14,974 bases of DNA from Deltaproteobacteria bacterium (lineage in GTDB: Bacteria; Desulfobacterota; Desulfobacteria; Desulfobacterales; B30-G6), in the NCBI GenBank assembly GCA_003647375.1, contig QMMS01000085.1, positions 1 to 14,974 on the forward strand. The letters are read 5' to 3'. Positions 6,893 through 13,724 of the stretch are shown in pieces (within the stretch, counting starts at the first letter, position 1; each line of letters opens with the position of its first letter). A program made the translations under genes and the position numbers. Under the pieces are notes generated by a model. It was not told where the DNA came from. It saw nothing but the letters and a program-made list of their open reading frames with translations, and made no database searches.

Positions 6893-7042
6893 TATTAGTA
6901 ATCATTGTTGATAATAAGTAAACCATCATATATGAATCACGAATAAAAAGAAGATGTATTTTGCGTAGCCCCTTTAGGCTTTTATGACCGTAACATTACC
7001 CTACCGTCATGGGAATTCGTAAATCAGCACGAGGTAGTGAAA

Positions 7043-7525
7043 ATGGGGAATGATGTGGTGATATTTACCTGTCCTCGGTGCAGTCAGGCTGGATCGGTTA
7101 ATATTCCAGAAGATTTCCATCGGAATAACTCCATGAAAATCGAATGCCAATGCGAATGTGGTTACCAGTTCAAGAGGGAAGTGGAAAGGCGCCGGCACAA
7201 TCGAAAAGTTGTCAAATTGTCAGGCTGGTATAACTACAGCAACGAGATTCAACTGGAACCGGGTGTTGTGGCAGGAACATTTGTTGGTAAAGGCAAAATG
7301 ACCGTTATGGATCTGTCGGTCAGCGGTGTTAAAATAAAATTGAAGAAAAAAGAAGACCTAAAAATTAATGACCGGCTTCAGGTTGAGTTTTATCTCAAAG
7401 ACTACAAACGGACATTGATACGCGAAACCGCCACCATTAAAAACATTTACAAAAAATATGTCGGCGGAACCTTTCTGTCGACCGGGTCGCAGAGTCGGGA
7501 CCTGGGGTTTTATCTACTGGGATAG
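7043..7525 (+). CDS. PilZ-domain protein with N-terminal zinc ribbon
   Basis: This is a probable cyclic-di-GMP-binding protein of 160 residues. The N-terminal part has C10-x2-C13 and a C35-x-C37-x-C39 cluster, consistent with a zinc-ribbon fold. A basic R49-R-R-H-N-R54 segment then leads into a PilZ beta-barrel with D90-L-S-V-S-G95, matching the RxxxR and (D/N)xSxxG ligand motifs. The ATG at 7043 is preferred because GAGG at 7031-7034 is 8 bases upstream, whereas an in-frame GTG at 7037 is too close. The gene stands alone after a long leader, with a small membrane-protein gene downstream. Its target is unknown; PilZ proteins often act on motility, exopolysaccharide or transcription. Confidence 0.85.
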   Translation: MGNDVVIFTCPRCSQAGSVNIPEDFHRNNSMKIECQCECGYQFKREVERRRHNRKVVKLSGWYNYSNEIQLEPGVVAGTFVGKGKMTVMDLSVSGVKIKLKKKEDLKINDRLQVEFYLKDYKRTLIRETATIKNIYKKYVGGTFLSTGSQSRDLGFYLLG

Positions 7526-7607
7526 ACCCGGCAATTTGAGCCGCAACAGGGAGCTCATTCCCCCACAGTCATGTGATCCAGGTCGTTATGAACAGGAGAA
7601 TAATAAA

Positions 7608-7772
7608 TTGAATTCAGACAATATTACCTCGGTTGGCAAGTGGGTTGGTTTAGCTTTGATAGCACTCTGTTGGGTTAAAGTTATACCTTTATTATTCGGC
7701 TGGATCGGCTTTGGTATTGCAGTTCCTTCCTTTATTGTGCAGTCAATAAACAAAAAAACAAAAGATTCATAA
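7608..7772 (+). CDS. Small single-helix membrane protein (54 residues, TTG start)
   Basis: I do not recognise a family. AGGAG at 7594-7598 lies 9 bases before a TTG start. The product has a short polar N-terminus (NSDNITSVGK), a long hydrophobic stretch of about 35 residues (roughly residues 12-46) that could form one helix or a tight helical pair, and a basic tail ending NKKTKDS. The reading frame remains open further upstream, but the ribosome binding site favours this start. It lies 82 bases after the PilZ gene. No function can be assigned, and it may be a spurious frame. Confidence 0.5.
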   Translation: MNSDNITSVGKWVGLALIALCWVKVIPLLFGWIGFGIAVPSFIVQSINKKTKDS

Positions 7773-7892
7773 CAAATCACACAATAATCCAAAAAAAGTA
7801 AATTTTTTCTCCGGCTTGGAACAGAGCGATAAGCGATGGAGGCATCATTTTAAAAGAGTCGGTAAGCGCTTAAAAGTGTAAGGGAAAATCAA

Positions 7893-8765
7893 ATGAATTA
7901 TGACGTAATTTTGACCTGTGCCGTGACTGGCGGAAGCGACATAATAGACAAGCATCCGGGGCTGCCGTCAAGCCCGGCTGAAATCGCCGCGGCAGCAATA
8001 GAGGCTGCAAAAGCCGGTGCCGCAGTTGCCCATATCCATGTCAGAGAGCCTGAGACCGGCGCTCCGAGCAGGGATTTGGAACTGTACCAAGAAACGGCAA
8101 AATTAATCCGGGAAAGTGACGTTGATGTGATTTTAAATATCACCACCGGCATGGGCGGGGACCTGGTACCAAGCGAGGAAAATCCCGCTGTGGGCGGCCC
8201 GGGAACCGATATGATTTCAGCGGCTGAACGCGTGGCCCACATTGAAAAGATAAAACCCGAAATCTGTTCTTTGGACTGCGGCTCATTTAACTATGCAGCC
8301 ACCGCATACGTGGCGACCATGGACATGCTCCGGGAAAGCGCCGAAAGAATACGGCGTGCAGGCGTTAAGCCGGAATTAGAGGTCTTCGAACTGGGGCATA
8401 TCTGGCAGGCAAAGCAGTTGATGGCCGAAAACATTGTTGATAACGGTGCATTCTTTCAACTGTGCATGGGAATTCCCTATGGTGTCGAGGGGACAACTGC
8501 CAATATGGTTGCCATGCATCAAGCGCTGCCGCCGGGCGTAACCTGGGGCGCATTCGGGATCAGCAAACAGGAGATGCCCATGGTGGCCCAATCGGTCATT
8601 ATGGGGGGGAACGCCAGGGTCGGGTTAGAGGACAACATCTATCTTGAAAAAGGTGTGCTTGCCGACAATGCCGGTTTGGTTAAAAGGGCCAAGGAAATCG
8701 TCGAACGTCTAGGTGCCCGGTTGTTAAACGCTGATCAGGCCCGTAAGAAGCTCAACCTTACGTAG
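7893..8765 (+). CDS. BKACE family beta-keto acid cleavage enzyme (DUF849)
   Basis: BKACE enzymes (3-keto-5-aminohexanoate cleavage enzyme and relatives) condense a beta-keto acid with acetyl-CoA and split the product to acetoacetate and a new acyl-CoA. The metal site is visible: H47 and H49 in AHIHVRE, plus E246. R242, E246 and D247 in ARVGLEDNIY keep the spacing of the catalytic Arg, metal-binding Glu and Asp known in the Cloacimonas enzyme. NITTGMGGD and MGIPYG are further family blocks. The length of 290 residues is typical. TAAGGG lies 8 bases before the ATG. Substrate specificity in this family depends on the pocket and cannot be read here. The next gene, a dehydrogenase 31 bases downstream, probably makes or uses the same keto acid. 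Confidence 0.9.
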   Translation: MNYDVILTCAVTGGSDIIDKHPGLPSSPAEIAAAAIEAAKAGAAVAHIHVREPETGAPSRDLELYQETAKLIRESDVDVILNITTGMGGDLVPSEENPAVGGPGTDMISAAERVAHIEKIKPEICSLDCGSFNYAATAYVATMDMLRESAERIRRAGVKPELEVFELGHIWQAKQLMAENIVDNGAFFQLCMGIPYGVEGTTANMVAMHQALPPGVTWGAFGISKQEMPMVAQSVIMGGNARVGLEDNIYLEKGVLADNAGLVKRAKEIVERLGARLLNADQARKKLNLT

Positions 8766-8796
8766 TGTCCATCCATAAATGAACAATTGAGGGAAA

Positions 8797-9828
8797 ATGA
8801 GAATTGCATTGCTTGGCGCGGGTTCCATCGGATCCATAATGGGCGCGCTATTATGTCAAAGCGGACAAGATGTCGTACTCGTGGACAATTTTAAAGAGCA
8901 TGTGAACGCACTGAATCAGTGCGGGGCGACAATCACGGGCAAGATGGACTGCACGATACAGGTTCAGGCAATATCGCCGGAAGAGATGCAAGGCTGTTAC
9001 GATTTGATCATATCGCTGGCCAAGCAGACAACCCTGCGCTTATCCCTGAAAAACGCTTTGCCGCACATGCACGCCGATACCATCATCCTGACGCTTCAAA
9101 ATGGGATACCCGAAGATATTTCCAGAGAGTTTGTCAGTGAAGACAGGATTATGGGTGGTGGGGTGGAATTTGGTGCGACCTGGCTGGAACCCGGCGTATC
9201 GGAACTAACCACAGAGCCACAAACCTTGGGAATCACCTTCGGTCCCTTGAACGGCTGCATCACAGAAGATACCAAAAGAGTTCAACGCGCCCTTTCAGGC
9301 CTGCACCATGCTCATATAGTGGATAACATTCTCGGCCTCAGGTATTCGAAACTGACAGACAATTCAACCTTCAGCGCTATGTCCACGGCCCTGGGATGCT
9401 GCTGGGGCGAAATATTGGACAGTTATGTGGCCATGACCTGCATCGCCCATCTGGGGCGGGAAGCTGCGATGATTATCGAAAAGACCGGTGTTCGGCCTAA
9501 AAAAATATTCGGTTTTCAGCCGCTGGTCGAAAATCTTGGATTTTCATCTCAAAAGGAGATGGACAACGTCATTTACAACTACTGGACCCCACTCTACACC
9601 CCTTTTAGAAGATGCAAAGCCAGTATGCTGCAGGACATAGAAAAGGGAAGACGGTCCGAGATTGACTATATCAATGGAAAGTTTGTGGCTTTGGGGAAAC
9701 AATACGGGGTGGCTACGCCCTATATGGAATCTGCGGTTCGCATCATAACCATGTTCCAAAATAAGGAATTGTCCCTCTCAAACGCCTGGGACAATCTAAA
9801 CACTTTTCCAATGCCCGTTTGGGCGTGA
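8797..9828 (+). CDS. Ketopantoate reductase (ApbA/PanE) family dehydrogenase, substrate uncertain
   Basis: This is an NAD(P)-dependent 2-keto/hydroxy acid dehydrogenase of the 2-dehydropantoate 2-reductase family. The N-terminal Rossmann fold has G7-A-G9-S-I-G12 and QNG (101-103). The C-terminal helical domain has K185 and N189 in RYSKLTDNS, then SMLQDIEKGRRSEIDYINGK with S276 and E288, all as expected for catalysis and substrate binding. At 343 residues it is longer than the roughly 300 of E. coli PanE. GAGGG lies just before the ATG. Pairing with a BKACE gene rather than pantothenate genes suggests a hydroxy/keto acid catabolic role, though true PanE activity cannot be excluded. The stop codon lies inside a possible terminator stem. 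Confidence 0.82.
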   Translation: MRIALLGAGSIGSIMGALLCQSGQDVVLVDNFKEHVNALNQCGATITGKMDCTIQVQAISPEEMQGCYDLIISLAKQTTLRLSLKNALPHMHADTIILTLQNGIPEDISREFVSEDRIMGGGVEFGATWLEPGVSELTTEPQTLGITFGPLNGCITEDTKRVQRALSGLHHAHIVDNILGLRYSKLTDNSTFSAMSTALGCCWGEILDSYVAMTCIAHLGREAAMIIEKTGVRPKKIFGFQPLVENLGFSSQKEMDNVIYNYWTPLYTPFRRCKASMLQDIEKGRRSEIDYINGKFVALGKQYGVATPYMESAVRIITMFQNKELSLSNAWDNLNTFPMPVWA

Positions 9829-9847
9829 ATACAACGCCCGCTTTTAC
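9821..9847 (+). terminator. Possible intrinsic terminator of the BKACE/dehydrogenase unit
   Basis: GGGCGT (9821-9826), an 8-base loop including the stop codon, and ACGCCC (9834-9839) are followed by GCTTTTAC. The stem is only 6 base pairs and the T run is short, so it may be weak. Confidence 0.4.
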
Positions 9848-9972
9848 AGTATTCTTCTTGCGCCACTTCCAGGGCGGTACGGGGTCCGGCTCAGACATGA
9901 CATATTGAAGACCCTGATCAAAATTCTGAATTTCTTCCCTTTGGATTAACGAAACGAACCTTTGAACATTAG
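9848..9972. other. Left part of the 377-base intergenic gap, no supported gene
   Basis: This stretch between the possible terminator and the fold-back element holds no gene I can support. The minus strand stays open through it (codons for QNFDQGLQYVMSEPDPVPPW and onward), but the frame runs on antisense into the dehydrogenase gene, has no ribosome binding site and matches nothing I recognise. The right-hand remainder of the gap (10150-10205) is empty. Confidence 0.5.
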
Positions 9973-10140
9973 TTAAACCTGAACTGAGCGATTTTTCCCG
10001 AAGAGGTGTGCCGAGATCTTGATGGAAAAGGGTTCGCAAAAAACACAGGCATACCCGTGGATCTGTCGAGGCTTTTTGCAAACCCTCGATCCGCAAGAGA
10101 TCGGTGCAGATCGAGATAAAAATCGCTCAGTTCAGGTTAA
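9973..10140. mobile_element. Fold-back (MITE-like) element with 20-base perfect terminal inverted repeats
   Basis: The ends are ACCTGAACTGAGCGATTTTT (9977-9996) and its exact reverse complement (10118-10137), flanked by TTAA at 9973-9976 and 10137-10140. Inside, GGGTTCGCAAAAA (10030-10042) pairs with TTTTTGCAAACCC (10073-10085) with one mismatch, and the segments between are imperfectly complementary, so the whole element can fold back on itself. It has no credible gene. It sits between convergent genes, and 35 bases of its right end recur before nqrA (18-52). These features suit a non-autonomous miniature element; a structured intergenic repeat of the REP type is an alternative. An extra small hairpin (TTCAGG/CCTGAA) extends past the right end to 10149. 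Confidence 0.65.
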
Positions 10141-10205
10141 AGCCTGAACTAATGATTTCATCATCGCTGACAATTGGTTCTGATAACAGTCATCGGACAG
10201 CGCTG

Positions 10206-10862
10206 TTATTCGCACGACCACCCCTCCTGACTGCAAAGCCATTGTCTAAACTGATCCTGCGCGTCATATGCTTCAACTTCCATGGGGTTGTTCTCATAAC
10301 TGAAAAAAGATTCAACGTACCCCTTGGTATATTTTCTGCCGAATTCAGCAATGGAGCCGAGTTCTTGATATTGTTTAATGTGATAGGCTTCATGACTCAG
10401 CAATACCAGCAGGTTGCCATCTTTGTCCTTGTGGGGTTGCCGCAGGTAAATGGTGTTACCAAAGGTCTGACCGGCCAATTCATCCATAATTGCGATAGGC
10501 CATCGATCCAGGATCTTGTGGTTGTTCAACAGATCGGCTTCGTAGACGATCTGTATGTCACCGGGGTTGATTCCCCATTTTTCCAGCCACGGGACCAGCC
10601 ATTTTTTCTGGTAGGGGCTCAAAGGGTACGGCTGCTTCTTGCCTTGGTGGATGTTGTTTTGCCAGATTTCTTTTGCCAGAAGGGGAAATGTTTTAGCTCC
10701 CCATTCACCGGCATCCAGTATTTTTCCAGTTTCGATCCCCTTTCGGAGGGCGCTTTTTTCATCTGAAAGATCCAGGTCGCGCCAGTCAAGACCGGCTGTG
10801 GGACTGGATAGCAGGCATATCAGCATGAATCCGATGGATATGACCTGCAACATGTTTTTCAT
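10206..10862 (-). CDS. Exported HExxH putative zinc metallopeptidase (DUF4157-like)
   Basis: A 218-residue protein with an N-terminal signal peptide (MKNMLQVISIGFMLICLLSS, cleavage probably near residue 24). The C-terminal half has LLSH157-E-A-Y-H161-IKQY, a zincin HExxH motif, followed by FGRKYTKGYVESFFSYENNPMEVEAY, where E195 or E197 could be the third ligand. The HE..H..Q plus NPxExEA arrangement resembles DUF4157-type domains, so the family call is tentative. C16 in the signal region does not form a convincing lipobox. The gene starts 32 bases after the sigma-54 activator on the same strand and is probably transcribed with it. It ends toward the fold-back element. Its substrate is unknown. 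Confidence 0.7.
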   Translation of the reverse strand: MKNMLQVISIGFMLICLLSSPTAGLDWRDLDLSDEKSALRKGIETGKILDAGEWGAKTFPLLAKEIWQNNIHQGKKQPYPLSPYQKKWLVPWLEKWGINPGDIQIVYEADLLNNHKILDRWPIAIMDELAGQTFGNTIYLRQPHKDKDGNLLVLLSHEAYHIKQYQELGSIAEFGRKYTKGYVESFFSYENNPMEVEAYDAQDQFRQWLCSQEGWSCE

Positions 10863-10894
10863 GAGGTAATTCCAATTCAGTCGTTCCTAAGATT

Positions 10895-12736
10895 TTAGGT
10901 GTTAGGATGTTTTCCAATAAAACGATACAGGGTCGCCCTCCCGACACCTAACAGTTTGGCCGCTTTAACCTTGTTTCCGCCCGTCTTGATGAGTGCTTCT
11001 TTAACGGCTAAGGGATCGAGTTTTCGGGAGGGGCCCCGTTTTGATTTTTTAGGCGTGAACTGCTTTAATTCAAGGGGAAGATCCGTGGGTCGAATCATAC
11101 TACCTTTACATCGTACGATAGAAAACTGTATACAATTTTGAAGTTCCCGAACATTTCCGGGCCATCGATAATCCATCATCATGGAAAGGGCTTTATCGGC
11201 AATCTTGAATTCTTTTCGGCCTTTATGCCCGGGGAACTGTTTCAGGAAATGGTCCACCAGGAGCGGTATGTCCGTTTTGCGTTCGCGCAGAGGTGGGACC
11301 GCAATCGGTATTACATTCAGACGGTAAAAGAGGTCTTCGCGAAAATTGCCATTCTCAACCTCCTGCTTGAGGTCCTTGTTCGTGGCACTGATGATCCTTG
11401 CATCAACGGATATGGTTTTTTCTCCCCCGACTTTTTCAAAGGTTTCTTCCTGCAGAAACCGCAGAAGTTTCACCTGCATGAGCTTGGGGAGCTCCGATAC
11501 TTCATCCAGAAAAACCGTACCGCCGTCAGCCATTTCAAACCGGCCCTTCTTATCCCTGATAGCCCCGGAAAAGGCTCCCCTGACATGACCGAAGAGTTCG
11601 CTCTCAATAAGTCCTTCCGGCAGTGCGCCGCAGTTGATGGGAACGAATGGTGCGCCTCCCCTGTGGCTTTCATTATGGATGGCATGGGCGACGAGTTCCT
11701 TGCCGGTGCCTGTCTCTCCCGAGATGTGGACGGGAAAATCATAGTCCGTCACGTCCCGAATCTGTTTGAATACCGAGATCATTTTTTTATTGCGGCCGAT
11801 AATATTCGAGAAGCTGAAAATTTTTTCGGTATCCATCTGCAGCTCGATCAGTTCTGTCAGGTCAGTGATGGTGGCGAGGGCACCGATGTCCTGGTTGTTA
11901 TCGTCTTTCATCAGGATAATCGACATGTCGACCATCCTTTTGAGGCCGTTCTTGGTGGTGATGTGGAGGGTATGATCCTTTTTATCTTCCAGGGTGGGCT
12001 CGGTGGTGCAAAAGGAGCACCGGTTGCCACACAAGGCTTCACCAAAAATTTCGTGGCAGTCTTTTCCCAGGACCTCTTCACGACTAAATCCCAGGATTTT
12101 TTCGGCTCCATCATTATAAAAGAGGATCCGCCGATTGAGGTCGTGGGCAAAGATACCTTCTTTGAGATTGTTCAATATGTATTCAAGGCTTTTGCGATCC
12201 GCCATATTTTTAAAGAGCATGGCCAGTTGCGTTTCGGCAAGTTCCTTGAATTTGCATATCAGGTTTTCAAATCGTGGCGTGTAGGTATGCTCTTTGGAAT
12301 CGAGCAGACTCATGGTGCCGAATACTTCACCGTCCGGCCAAAGAAGGGGAACTCCCATGTAGGAGACCATTCCCAGGGCAGTGTCTTTGTTTGTCTCGTC
12401 CGTTTCTTTTAAAATATTTGGGATGAGTACCGGTTTTTTTTGCTGAACCACAAGAGTACAATAAAGATCATTCAATAAGGCCCTATGGCCTTCTTGATAC
12501 GGGTTGTCCCCGGGTTCGCTGGCGCTGATGACTTCCATGTGGCGACCATCGAGCCTTCGAATCAAAACAGCCGGCACATCGCAGAATTCTGCCAGGGTAT
12601 TGACGATACCCCGCCAGCTTTCCAGAACGTTGGTATTAACCTGGATTGTCAATTTAGGGATGGTGGGACCGAGCTGCTGCAGAAATCCGGTTTGTTCTAC
12701 ATCATCGGTTTTAATGTGTTGTTTTTTCTCTGTCAT
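10895..12736 (-). CDS. Sigma-54-dependent transcriptional activator, GAF-PAS-AAA+-Fis HTH
   Basis: A 613-residue bacterial enhancer-binding protein. Order: GAF domain (about 35-178), PAS domain (about 182-300), AAA+ ATPase (about 310-538) and a Fis-type helix-turn-helix (about 573-609, KVKAAKLLGVGRATLYRFI). Walker A is GETGTGKE (340-347), Walker B GGTVFLDE (405-412), and the sigma-54 contact loop is GAFSGA (387-392), a Ser variant of GAFTGA. The PAS domain carries C227, C236, C240 and C243 (CHEIFGEALCGNRCSFC), a cysteine group that could bind metal or an Fe-S cluster or sense redox state. There is no receiver domain, so input is likely a small molecule or redox signal. No sigma-54 promoter was found by eye in this window, so targets are unknown; the downstream HExxH gene shares its transcript. 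Confidence 0.93.
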   Translation of the reverse strand: MTEKKQHIKTDDVEQTGFLQQLGPTIPKLTIQVNTNVLESWRGIVNTLAEFCDVPAVLIRRLDGRHMEVISASEPGDNPYQEGHRALLNDLYCTLVVQQKKPVLIPNILKETDETNKDTALGMVSYMGVPLLWPDGEVFGTMSLLDSKEHTYTPRFENLICKFKELAETQLAMLFKNMADRKSLEYILNNLKEGIFAHDLNRRILFYNDGAEKILGFSREEVLGKDCHEIFGEALCGNRCSFCTTEPTLEDKKDHTLHITTKNGLKRMVDMSIILMKDDNNQDIGALATITDLTELIELQMDTEKIFSFSNIIGRNKKMISVFKQIRDVTDYDFPVHISGETGTGKELVAHAIHNESHRGGAPFVPINCGALPEGLIESELFGHVRGAFSGAIRDKKGRFEMADGGTVFLDEVSELPKLMQVKLLRFLQEETFEKVGGEKTISVDARIISATNKDLKQEVENGNFREDLFYRLNVIPIAVPPLRERKTDIPLLVDHFLKQFPGHKGRKEFKIADKALSMMMDYRWPGNVRELQNCIQFSIVRCKGSMIRPTDLPLELKQFTPKKSKRGPSRKLDPLAVKEALIKTGGNKVKAAKLLGVGRATLYRFIGKHPNT

Positions 12737-12771
12737 CTATCTGCCTATCAGCCTGAGTAGCTGTTTTTTAG

Positions 12772-12800
12772 CATATATAATATCCTGATACGTATGTCAA
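12772..12800 (-). promoter_or_regulatory. Candidate sigma-70 promoter of the sigma-54 activator gene
   Basis: On the minus strand, consensus TTGACA (12800-12795) is followed by the AT-rich TATATATG run. TATATA (12779-12774) gives a 15-base spacer and TATATG (12777-12772) gives 17. The leader to the ATG is about 30 bases. Confidence 0.5.
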
Positions 12801-12808
12801 AGATTGCC

Positions 12809-12837
12809 TTGTCGAGAGCAACAAAAATGTATATACT
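12809..12837 (+). promoter_or_regulatory. Candidate sigma-70 promoter of sfsA
   Basis: TTGTCG (12809-12814), a 17-base spacer and TATACT (12832-12837) predict a transcript start near 12844, giving a leader of about 25 bases before the sfsA ATG. It is back to back with the activator promoter. Confidence 0.55.
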
Positions 12838-12839
12838 AG

Positions 12840-12857
12840 ACCTGAACTCAGGTTAAA
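12840..12857. repeat. Short palindrome resembling two fused ends of the fold-back element
   Basis: ACCTGA-AC-TCAGGT, extended by TAAA, matches 9 bases of one element end (ACCTGAACT) and, on the other strand, 10 bases of an end with flank (TTTAACCTGA). It covers the predicted transcript start of sfsA, so an operator is the other reading. Confidence 0.45.
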
Positions 12858-12868
12858 ATGCCAATTAT

Positions 12869-13606
12869 ATGGATACAGAAAAATTAAAACGGAATGAATA
12901 TCAAGGGCTGGTCTGGCCGGAACTGATACCGGGCAGATTGATCAAACGGTACAAACGATTCCTGGCTGATGTTGAATTGGCGGATGGCGCTATTGTAACG
13001 GCCCACTGCCCCAACTCGGGGCGTATGACCACCTGTTCTGAACCTGGCCGGCCGGTGTATCTGTCCTGGCATGATAACCCGAGACGAAAACTGAAATACA
13101 CCTGGGAGATCATCCAGATGCCTGATTCCCTGGTGGGTGTCAATACTCTCGTACCAAACAGACTCGTCAAAGCATCGATAGAAAATGGTATGGTGGCGGA
13201 ACTGGTCGACTACGAAGAGATTCGTCCCGAGGTTCAAACGTCGAAAGGATCACGCCTCGATCTTCTTTTAACAGATTCTCACGGCGCCAAGTGTTTTGTG
13301 GAAATAAAAAACTGCACCCTGGTGGACGAAGGCGTTGCCTTTTTCCCGGACGCGGTTACACAACGGGGACGCAAACACCTTGAAGAGCTCAAACGATTGA
13401 CTGCCGAGGGAAATCGGTGTGTCATGTTTTTTTGTATTCAACGGATGGATGCCGAATGCTTTCGGCCTGCAGATCAGATCGATGCTGCATACGGAGAGGC
13501 GTTGCGGGGAGCATGTCTGAAAGAGGGCGTGGAAATTCTGGTTTATGACGTGTGGATGGATTTGGAGCGGATCGTTTTAAACCGGAAGATACCCTTCCAG
13601 TTATGA
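12869..13606 (+). CDS. sfsA: SfsA family nuclease-like protein (sugar fermentation stimulation protein homologue)
   Basis: SfsA proteins are widespread cytoplasmic nucleic-acid-binding proteins with a PD-(D/E)xK nuclease-like fold; the physiological role is poorly defined. Matches to E. coli SfsA run along the length: LIKRYKRFLADVELADG (24-40), HCPNSGRM (46-53), VNTLVPNRLVKASI, SRLDLLL with D131 at the putative active site, VEIKNCTLV with E145 and K147, then FPDAVTQRGRKHLEEL (159-174). The length of 245 residues is close to the family norm. The N-terminus is about 10 residues longer than in E. coli and no strong ribosome binding site precedes the ATG, so the exact start is slightly uncertain. 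It is monocistronic as far as can be seen. Confidence 0.95.
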   Translation: MDTEKLKRNEYQGLVWPELIPGRLIKRYKRFLADVELADGAIVTAHCPNSGRMTTCSEPGRPVYLSWHDNPRRKLKYTWEIIQMPDSLVGVNTLVPNRLVKASIENGMVAELVDYEEIRPEVQTSKGSRLDLLLTDSHGAKCFVEIKNCTLVDEGVAFFPDAVTQRGRKHLEELKRLTAEGNRCVMFFCIQRMDAECFRPADQIDAAYGEALRGACLKEGVEILVYDVWMDLERIVLNRKIPFQL

Positions 13607-13676
13607 TCCTCTCAATACTTATGTGAGGGAAATTCGAATGTCGAATATCTAAACAATATCAAAAGACTCAAATTTA

Positions 13677-13706
13677 TTGAACCGCTTAGGTCGAAAATGG
13701 TATTTG
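13677..13706 (+). promoter_or_regulatory. Weak candidate promoter for the PurF-like gene
   Basis: TTGAAC (13677-13682), an 18-base spacer and TATTTG (13701-13706) are a mediocre sigma-70 match. The 118-base gap after sfsA shows no convincing terminator, so read-through from sfsA is also possible. Confidence 0.25.
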
Positions 13707-13724
13707 GGTAAAGGAGTCAAATCA

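Noticed and set aside
6960..7042. Possible riboswitch in the PilZ leader (GCCCCTTTAGGC and an imperfect GACCGTA/TACCGTC inverted repeat)
   Set aside because: The core conserved motifs of the known c-di-GMP riboswitch classes are not visible, and the pairing is short and imperfect.
7790..7820. A-rich/T-rich inverted stretch after the small membrane-protein gene as a terminator
   Set aside because: The stem would be only A-T pairs with no GC-rich core, too weak to support a call.
7863..7872. TAAGCGCTTA palindrome upstream of the BKACE gene as an operator
   Set aside because: A single 10-base palindrome without a second copy or a mapped promoter is not enough to call an operator.
10104..10766. 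Plus-strand open frame of 220 codons
   Set aside because: It starts inside the fold-back element and is antisense to the HExxH protein, which has a signal peptide and a recognisable motif.
11138..12412. Long plus-strand open frame of 424 codons
   Set aside because: It lies wholly antisense to the sigma-54 activator, whose domains and motifs are unambiguous; it is a shadow frame.
13607..13640. Terminator after sfsA from CCTCTCA/TGAGGG
   Set aside because: The stem is short and mismatched and no T tract follows.
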